This document shows, one piece after another, positions 22,982-27,427 of a DNA stretch of 27,427 nucleotides (positions are counted from its first letter, which is position 1; the number at the start of each line of letters is the position of its first letter). Where the stretch lies: NCBI GenBank assembly GCA_039807745.1, contig JBDHRV010000036.1:1-27427 (forward strand). Reading direction: 5' to 3'. The notes under the pieces are model-generated. The model saw only the letters and a list, made by a program, of their open reading frames with translations, made no database searches and was not told the DNA's origin. This stretch comes from JAEUMW01 sp039807745 (GTDB taxonomy: Bacteria; Pseudomonadota; Gammaproteobacteria; Burkholderiales; JAEUMW01). A program made the position numbers and the translations under genes.

Positions 22982-25231
22982 ATGCGCTTCCGCTTTCCCG
23001 TCATCATCATCGACGAGGATTTCCGCTCCGAGAACGCGAGCGGGCTCTCCATCCGCACGGTTGCGAAGGCGATCGAGGAGGAAGGCTGGGAGGTGCTGGG
23101 CGTCACCAGCTTCGGCGATCTCTCCAGCTTCGCCCAGCAGCAAAGCCGCGCGTCCGCGTTCATCCTGTCGATCGACGACGAGGAGTTCAGCTCGCCCGAG
23201 CAGGCCGACAAGGCGGTGGCCGATCTGCGCGCCTTCGTCGAGGAGATCCGCTGGCGCAACGCCGACATCCCGATCTTCCTCTACGGCGAGACGCGCACCT
23301 CGCGCCACATTCCGAACGACGTGCTGCGCGAACTGCACGGTTTCATCCACATGTTCGAGGACACGCCGGAATTCGTCGCGCGCTACATCGTGCGCGAGGC
23401 GCGGGCCTATCTCGACAGTCTCGCGCCGCCGTTCTTTCGGGCGCTCACCCACTACGCGCAGGATGGCTCGTATTCCTGGCACTGCCCCGGACACTCGGGC
23501 GGGGTGGCGTTCCTGAAGAGCCCGGTCGGCCAGATGTTTCACCAGTTCTTCGGCGAGAACATGCTGCGGGCGGATGTCTGCAACTCCGTCGACGAGCTCG
23601 GTCAGCTGCTCGATCACACCGGTCCGGTGGCGGCGAGCGAGCGCAATGCGGCGCGCATCTTCGGCTGCGATCATCTCTTCTTCGTCACCAACGGGACGTC
23701 GACCTCGAACAAGATCGTCTGGCACTCGACCGTGGCACCCGGCGATGTCGTGGTGGTCGACCGCAACTGCCACAAGTCGGTACTGCACGCGATCACCATG
23801 ACCGGCGCCGTGCCGGTGTTCCTGACACCGACGCGCAACCATTTCGGCATCATCGGGCCGATTCCGCTCGAGGAATTCAAGCCGGAGAACATCGACCGCA
23901 AGATCAGGGCGAACCCGCTCGCGCGCGATGCCCGCGGCAAGCCGCGCATCCTCACCATCACCCAGAGCACCTACGACGGCGTCGTCTACAACGTCGAGAC
24001 CATCAAGGCCATGCTCGACGGCCACATCGACACGCTGCACTTCGACGAAGCGTGGCTGCCGCACGCGGCGTTCCACGGCTTTTACGCGGGCATGCACGCC
24101 ATCGGCCGCGAGCGCCCCGCGTGCAGCGAGTCGATGGTGATTTCCACGCAATCGACCCACAAGCTGCTGGCAGGCCTCTCGCAGGCCTCACAAATCCTGG
24201 TGCAGGACTCCGCGACGCGGCGCCTCGACCGCGATGTCTTCAACGAAGCGTACCTCATGCACACGTCCACCAGCCCGCAGTACGCGATCATTGCATCGTG
24301 CGACGTGGCGGCGGCGATGATGGAGCCGCCCGGCGGCACCGCGCTGGTGGAGGAGTCGATCCAGGAGGCGCTCGACTTTCGGCGCGCCATGCGCAAGGTG
24401 GACGAGGACTTCGGCACGGACTGGTGGTTCAAGGTGTGGGGACCGGAAGGCCTGGCCGAAGAAGGCATCGGCGAGCGCGAGGACTGGGTGCTGCGCGCGG
24501 GCGAGCGCTGGCATGGCTTCGGCGATCTCGCGCCCGGCTTCAACATGCTCGATCCGATCAAGGCCACGGTGATCAACCCGGGGCTCGACGTGGACGGCGA
24601 CTTCGCCGAGACGGGCATCCCGGCGGCGATCGTCACCAAGTATCTCGCCGAGCACGGCATCATCGTCGAGAAGACGGGGCTCTACTCCTTCTTCATCATG
24701 TTCACCATCGGCATCACCAAGGGACGCTGGAACACGCTGGTGACCGAGCTGCAGCAGTTCAAGGACGACTACGACCAGAACCAGCCGCTGTGGCGCGTGC
24801 TGCCCGAGTTCATCGCGGCCCATCCCGGCTACGAGAAGATCGGGCTGCGCGACCTGTGCGAACGGATCCATGGGCTGTATCGCGAGAACGACATCGCGCG
24901 ACTCACCACCGAGATGTACCTGTCGGACATGGAGCCGGCGTTGAAACCGGCCGACGCCTTCGCGCGCATGGCGCACCGGGAAATCGACCGCGTGCCGATC
25001 GACGACCTCGAGGGGCGCATCACGAGCGTGCTGCTCACGCCTTACCCGCCCGGCATTCCGCTGCTCATTCCCGGCGAGCGCTTCAACCGCACCATCGTGA
25101 AGTACCTCGAGTTCGCGCGCGAGTTCAACGCCCGCTTTCCCGGGTTCGAAACCGACATCCACGGACTGGTGGACGAGCCCGACGCCGCGGGCAAGATGCG
25201 CTATTACGTGGACTGCGTGCGGGATCGCTGA
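22982..25231 (+). CDS. arginine/lysine/ornithine decarboxylase (PLP, fold type I)
   Basis: A 749-residue decarboxylase of the large Orn/Lys/Arg family, forming a polyamine or diamine and CO2. An N-terminal response-regulator-like wing domain covers about 1-140 (VIIIDEDFRSENASG start). The PLP core has SWHCPGHSGGVAF near 165, VTNGTSTSNKIV near 235, the HFDEAW aspartate near 355 and the Schiff-base lysine Lys394 in STQSTHKLLAGLSQAS. The C-terminal domain has GIPAAIVTKYLAEHGIIVEKTG and PYPPGIPLLIPGE. The length is nearer to E. coli AdiA (756) than to LdcC (about 715), but the substrate cannot be fixed by eye. The ATG at 22982 is preferred over an in-frame ATG 42 bases earlier because other members start directly before the FPVIII strand. 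Confidence 0.93.
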   Translation: MRFRFPVIIIDEDFRSENASGLSIRTVAKAIEEEGWEVLGVTSFGDLSSFAQQQSRASAFILSIDDEEFSSPEQADKAVADLRAFVEEIRWRNADIPIFLYGETRTSRHIPNDVLRELHGFIHMFEDTPEFVARYIVREARAYLDSLAPPFFRALTHYAQDGSYSWHCPGHSGGVAFLKSPVGQMFHQFFGENMLRADVCNSVDELGQLLDHTGPVAASERNAARIFGCDHLFFVTNGTSTSNKIVWHSTVAPGDVVVVDRNCHKSVLHAITMTGAVPVFLTPTRNHFGIIGPIPLEEFKPENIDRKIRANPLARDARGKPRILTITQSTYDGVVYNVETIKAMLDGHIDTLHFDEAWLPHAAFHGFYAGMHAIGRERPACSESMVISTQSTHKLLAGLSQASQILVQDSATRRLDRDVFNEAYLMHTSTSPQYAIIASCDVAAAMMEPPGGTALVEESIQEALDFRRAMRKVDEDFGTDWWFKVWGPEGLAEEGIGEREDWVLRAGERWHGFGDLAPGFNMLDPIKATVINPGLDVDGDFAETGIPAAIVTKYLAEHGIIVEKTGLYSFFIMFTIGITKGRWNTLVTELQQFKDDYDQNQPLWRVLPEFIAAHPGYEKIGLRDLCERIHGLYRENDIARLTTEMYLSDMEPALKPADAFARMAHREIDRVPIDDLEGRITSVLLTPYPPGIPLLIPGERFNRTIVKYLEFAREFNARFPGFETDIHGLVDEPDAAGKMRYYVDCVRDR

Positions 25232-25241
25232 AGGAGGCGCC

Positions 25242-26033
25242 ATGACCGTTCTCAAGGGCAGGAGTGCCGTGGTTACAGGATCGACGAGCGGCATCGGGCT
25301 CGGGATTGCAAAGGCGCTCGCCAGCGCCGGCGCGCAGATCGTGCTGAACGGCTCGCGTGCGCCGAATCCGACGTCGCATCTGCTTCGGGAGGAGATCGAA
25401 CGCGACTTCGGTGTGCGCGCCGTCTACTGCAGTGCCGACCTTTCCGATCCGGCGCAGGTGGGCGAGCTCATCGCGGTGGCCGAACGCGAATTCGGTGCGG
25501 TGGACATCCTCGTCAACAATGCAGGCATCCAGCATGTGGCGGCGGTCGACGCCTTCCCGCCCGAGATGTGGGAGAAGGTGATCGCGGTCAATCTCTCGTC
25601 CGCGTTTTATGCCATTCGCGCAGTGCTCCCCGGAATGAAGCGCCGCGACTGGGGACGCATCGTCAACATCGCGTCCGCCCACGGTCTCGTCGCGTCACCC
25701 TTCAAGTCGGCCTACGTCGCGGCCAAGCACGGCATGCTCGGCCTCACCAAGACGGTGGCGCTGGAGACCGCCGAGACCGGCATCACCTGCAACGCGATCT
25801 GCCCCGGTTACGTGCGCACGCCGCTGGTGGAGGGGCAGGTCGAGGATCAGGCGAAGGTGCACAAGCTCTCGCACGAGCAGGTGATCCGCGACGTGATCCT
25901 CGCGGCGCAACCCAGCAAGCGCTTCGTGGAGCCGGAAGAACTCGGCGCGCTCGCGGTGCTCCTGTGTAGCGACGCCGGCCGGTCCATCACCGGCGCAGCG
26001 TTGCCCGTCGACGGGGGGTGGACGGCGCGGTAG
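25242..26033 (+). CDS. bdhA: D-3-hydroxybutyrate dehydrogenase (SDR family)
   Basis: A 263-residue short-chain dehydrogenase. The cofactor motif is TGSTSGIG at 12-19 and the structural NNAG is at 92-95. The catalytic tetrad is visible: Asn117, Ser145, Tyr158 and Lys162 (SAYVAAKHG). The segments NIASAHGLVASPFKSAYVA and AICPGYVRTPLVEGQV and the end GAALPVDGGWTA are characteristic of D-3-hydroxybutyrate dehydrogenase, which interconverts 3-hydroxybutyrate and acetoacetate with NAD. This enzyme is usual in bacteria that store polyhydroxybutyrate. AAGGAGG lies 6 bases before the ATG, and the gene begins 10 bases after the decarboxylase, so the two are probably co-transcribed. Confidence 0.93.
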   Translation: MTVLKGRSAVVTGSTSGIGLGIAKALASAGAQIVLNGSRAPNPTSHLLREEIERDFGVRAVYCSADLSDPAQVGELIAVAEREFGAVDILVNNAGIQHVAAVDAFPPEMWEKVIAVNLSSAFYAIRAVLPGMKRRDWGRIVNIASAHGLVASPFKSAYVAAKHGMLGLTKTVALETAETGITCNAICPGYVRTPLVEGQVEDQAKVHKLSHEQVIRDVILAAQPSKRFVEPEELGALAVLLCSDAGRSITGAALPVDGGWTAR

Positions 26034-26138
26034 GGAATACCGCCTCCGGCATCCTCGCGGCGTACTGCACTGCACAAATCGCTGCGATCTCTATAGAATC
26101 CGGGGTGATTCGCCCTTACCCGGAGTTCTGTCTGCATC

Positions 26139-26228
26139 ATGGACTGCCCCATTCCGCTCGGTAGCTGGCTATTGCGAACGTTTGAACGACTGCTTCCGAG
26201 AAACGCCGAGCAAAGGGCGGCAGGGTGA
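26139..26228 (+). CDS. possible small protein, 29 residues
   Basis: In the 234-base gap between the two convergent genes, an ATG at 26139 opens a 29-residue frame (MDCPIPLGSWLLRTFERLL...) ending in TGA. GGAG lies 13 bases upstream, a little far, and TATAGAAT at 26092-26099 could be a -10, although no clear -35 is seen. The peptide has a basic, amphipathic middle and no known motif. It may be a real small gene or chance. Confidence 0.25.
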   Translation: MDCPIPLGSWLLRTFERLLPRNAEQRAAG

Positions 26229-26267
26229 TGCGATCCTACGTCCGGAACCGGGTGGAGAAGCCCGCGC

Positions 26268-27107
26268 TCAGTCCGCAGTAGCGTGTGCCTCGTCGGCCTG
26301 GTGCCGTGCCTGCTCTTCCATCACCAGTGCAGTGAGTTCGCGCTTCAGCGCATTGAACTCCTGGCTCGCGGTGTCGCGCGGTCGCGGCAGGGTCACCCGG
26401 ACGATGCGCTTCACCGTGCCGGGGCGATAGGTCATCACCACCACCCGGTCGGCGAGGTAGATCGACTCCTCGATGCCGTGGGTGACGAAGAGCACGGTCT
26501 TCCGGTCTTCGGCCCAGATGCGCAGCAGCTCGTCCTGCAGCGAGCGCCGCGTGAGCGCATCGAGCGCGCCGAAGGGCTCGTCCATGAGGAGTAGCGGCGG
26601 ATCGATCGCGAGCACGCGTGCGATGGCCACACGCTGCCGCATGCCACCGGAGAGGTCCTTGGGAAAGCGATCGCGAAAGTCCGAGAGACCCAGCTTCGCC
26701 AGCAGCCGGTCCACGATGGCGCGGATGCGTTCGGGGGGATCCTGCCTCACTTCCAGGCCGAACGCGATGTTGCGCTCCACCGTCATCCAGGGGAAGAGGG
26801 CATATTCCTGGAAGACCATGGCCCGCTCGGGTCCGGGCGCCACGACCGGCCGGCCGAGCGCGGTGAGTTCCCCGGAGGTGGGCTGGTCGAAGCCGGCCAC
26901 GGCGTTCAGGAGCGTGGACTTGCCGCAGCCGGACGGGCCGAGCAGGCAGACGAACTCGCCCGCCGCGACGTCGAGGTCGATGCCCTGGAGAGCCGTCACT
27001 TCTCGTCCACCGGTGCGAAAGATCTTCCCCACGCCGCGGCAGCGGATGGTCACGGCGCCTGCGGCGGCGTCTGCCACGGCGACGGTGCTCGGGGCGCGTG
27101 CGCTCAC
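26268..27107 (-). CDS. ABC transporter ATP-binding protein, nitrate/sulfonate/taurine type
   Basis: A 279-residue ATPase of the SsuB/TauB/NrtD family. After an Ala-rich lead of about 18 residues it shows Walker A GPSGCGKST (57-65), the Q-loop in MVFQEYALFPWMTVERNIAFGLE, signature LSGGMRQRVAIARVL (152-166), Walker B LLLMDEPFGALDALTR and switch His in VTHGIEESIYLADRV. These are diagnostic of the family that imports taurine, sulfonates, nitrate, bicarbonate or aromatic acids. The GTG at 27107 overlaps the permease stop (GTGA); the longer in-frame extension lies inside the permease and is rejected. The substrate would be set by a binding protein outside the window. Confidence 0.93.
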   Translation of the reverse strand: MSARAPSTVAVADAAAGAVTIRCRGVGKIFRTGGREVTALQGIDLDVAAGEFVCLLGPSGCGKSTLLNAVAGFDQPTSGELTALGRPVVAPGPERAMVFQEYALFPWMTVERNIAFGLEVRQDPPERIRAIVDRLLAKLGLSDFRDRFPKDLSGGMRQRVAIARVLAIDPPLLLMDEPFGALDALTRRSLQDELLRIWAEDRKTVLFVTHGIEESIYLADRVVVMTYRPGTVKRIVRVTLPRPRDTASQEFNALKRELTALVMEEQARHQADEAHATAD

Positions 27108-27427
27108 CCGTCTACCCCGCGGTGCCAGCGCAGCAGCCAATGGTTGAGCCGGCTCATGCCGAAGTCGATCGCGAGACCGCACAGGCCGATCGTGATCATC
27201 CCGGCGATGACCTTGTCCGACCAGAAATACTCGCGCGCCTCCAGGATGCGATAGCCCAGACCGGAGTTCACCGCGATCATTTCCGCCACGATCACGACGA
27301 TGAACGCGACGCCGATGCCCACGCGTACGCCCGTGAGAATGTAGGGCATGGCGGCTGGAACCATGATGCGCCAGAAGAGCGTCCACTCGCCCGCGCCGAG
27401 GTTGCGCGCCGCGCGCAGGTAGATGGC
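27104..27427 (-). CDS. ABC transporter permease, SsuC/TauC-like, C-terminal part
   Basis: The last 107 residues of an inner-membrane permease; the N-terminal part lies beyond the window edge. The fragment opens with the cytoplasmic EAA-type coupling loop AARNLGAGEWTLFWRIMVPAAMP, followed by helices GVRVGIGVAFIVVIVAEMI and VIAGMITIGLCGLAIDFGMSRL. The NSGLGYRILEAREYF segment between them is typical of taurine, sulfonate and nitrate permeases. Its stop overlaps the ATPase start by 4 bases, so the two are one operon. Confidence 0.92.
   Translation of the reverse strand, partial: AIYLRAARNLGAGEWTLFWRIMVPAAMPYILTGVRVGIGVAFIVVIVAEMIAVNSGLGYRILEAREYFWSDKVIAGMITIGLCGLAIDFGMSRLNHWLLRWHRGVDG

Noticed and set aside
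22888..25245. 785-residue plus-strand frame overlapping the decarboxylase
   Set aside because: Arg-rich alternative frame; the decarboxylase frame shows the full PLP motif set.
1..27427. CRISPR arrays, tRNA, rRNA or intact insertion sequences
   Set aside because: No regularly spaced repeats, no tRNA cloverleaf consensus, no rRNA stretches and no intact transposase were seen by eye.

Overview
The window is a GC-rich, densely coding chromosomal segment. It most likely comes from a betaproteobacterium (Burkholderiales or a close relative). Grounds are the alaC-hom-thrC order, a long threonine synthase, a MutL carrying the DMHA form of the endonuclease motif, a one-piece PntA, and an arginine/lysine/ornithine decarboxylase of Burkholderia-like length. 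The taxonomic call rests on remembered family resemblance, not on a search.

Layout. (1) 1-5291, + strand: the end of an AlaC-type aminotransferase, a GNAT acetyltransferase, homoserine dehydrogenase (hom), a CynX/NimT-like MFS transporter, threonine synthase (thrC) and a SAM methyltransferase. Several junctions are 4-bp ATGA or GTGA overlaps. The core makes threonine from aspartate semialdehyde. (2) 5318-6619: an uncharacterised lipoprotein. (3) 6620-11093: an apparent insertion. It begins with a decayed reverse-strand fragment resembling the C-terminal part of a serine recombinase, with its frame broken by an 8-bp tandem duplication. A compact + strand operon follows: ccoN with an extra N-terminal CcoS-like segment, ccoO, a membrane-anchored monohaem cytochrome c, a SCO copper chaperone and a small multi-pass membrane protein. 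(4) 11159-14722, - strand: mutL-miaA-nadC, closed by a good intrinsic terminator facing the island; miaA seems to start at CTG inside a CTGA overlap with the mutL stop. (5) 14792-17813, - strand: pntA-pntB, the proton-translocating transhydrogenase. (6) 17814-18266: a divergent control region with candidate promoters both ways and an unusually structured pntA leader. (7) 18267-26033, + strand: a branched-chain-type ABC importer (livG, livF, binding protein, livH, livM), an Orn/Lys/Arg decarboxylase and a 3-hydroxybutyrate dehydrogenase. (8) 26268-27427, - strand: a taurine/sulfonate/nitrate-type ABC ATPase and the end of its permease, cut by the window edge.

Functionally the native genes are amino-acid metabolism and uptake, NAD synthesis and NADPH balance, and DNA/tRNA maintenance. 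The cytochrome oxidase operon stands apart in gene content and in its strong preference for CTG leucine codons. No rRNA, tRNA, CRISPR array or intact insertion sequence was seen. The observations most worth following are the recombinase scar beside the oxidase operon, the CcoS-like extension on CcoN with a reduced cbb3 gene set, the overlapping alternative pairings in the pntA leader, the arginine in place of the Walker A lysine in LivF, and the CTG start of miaA.
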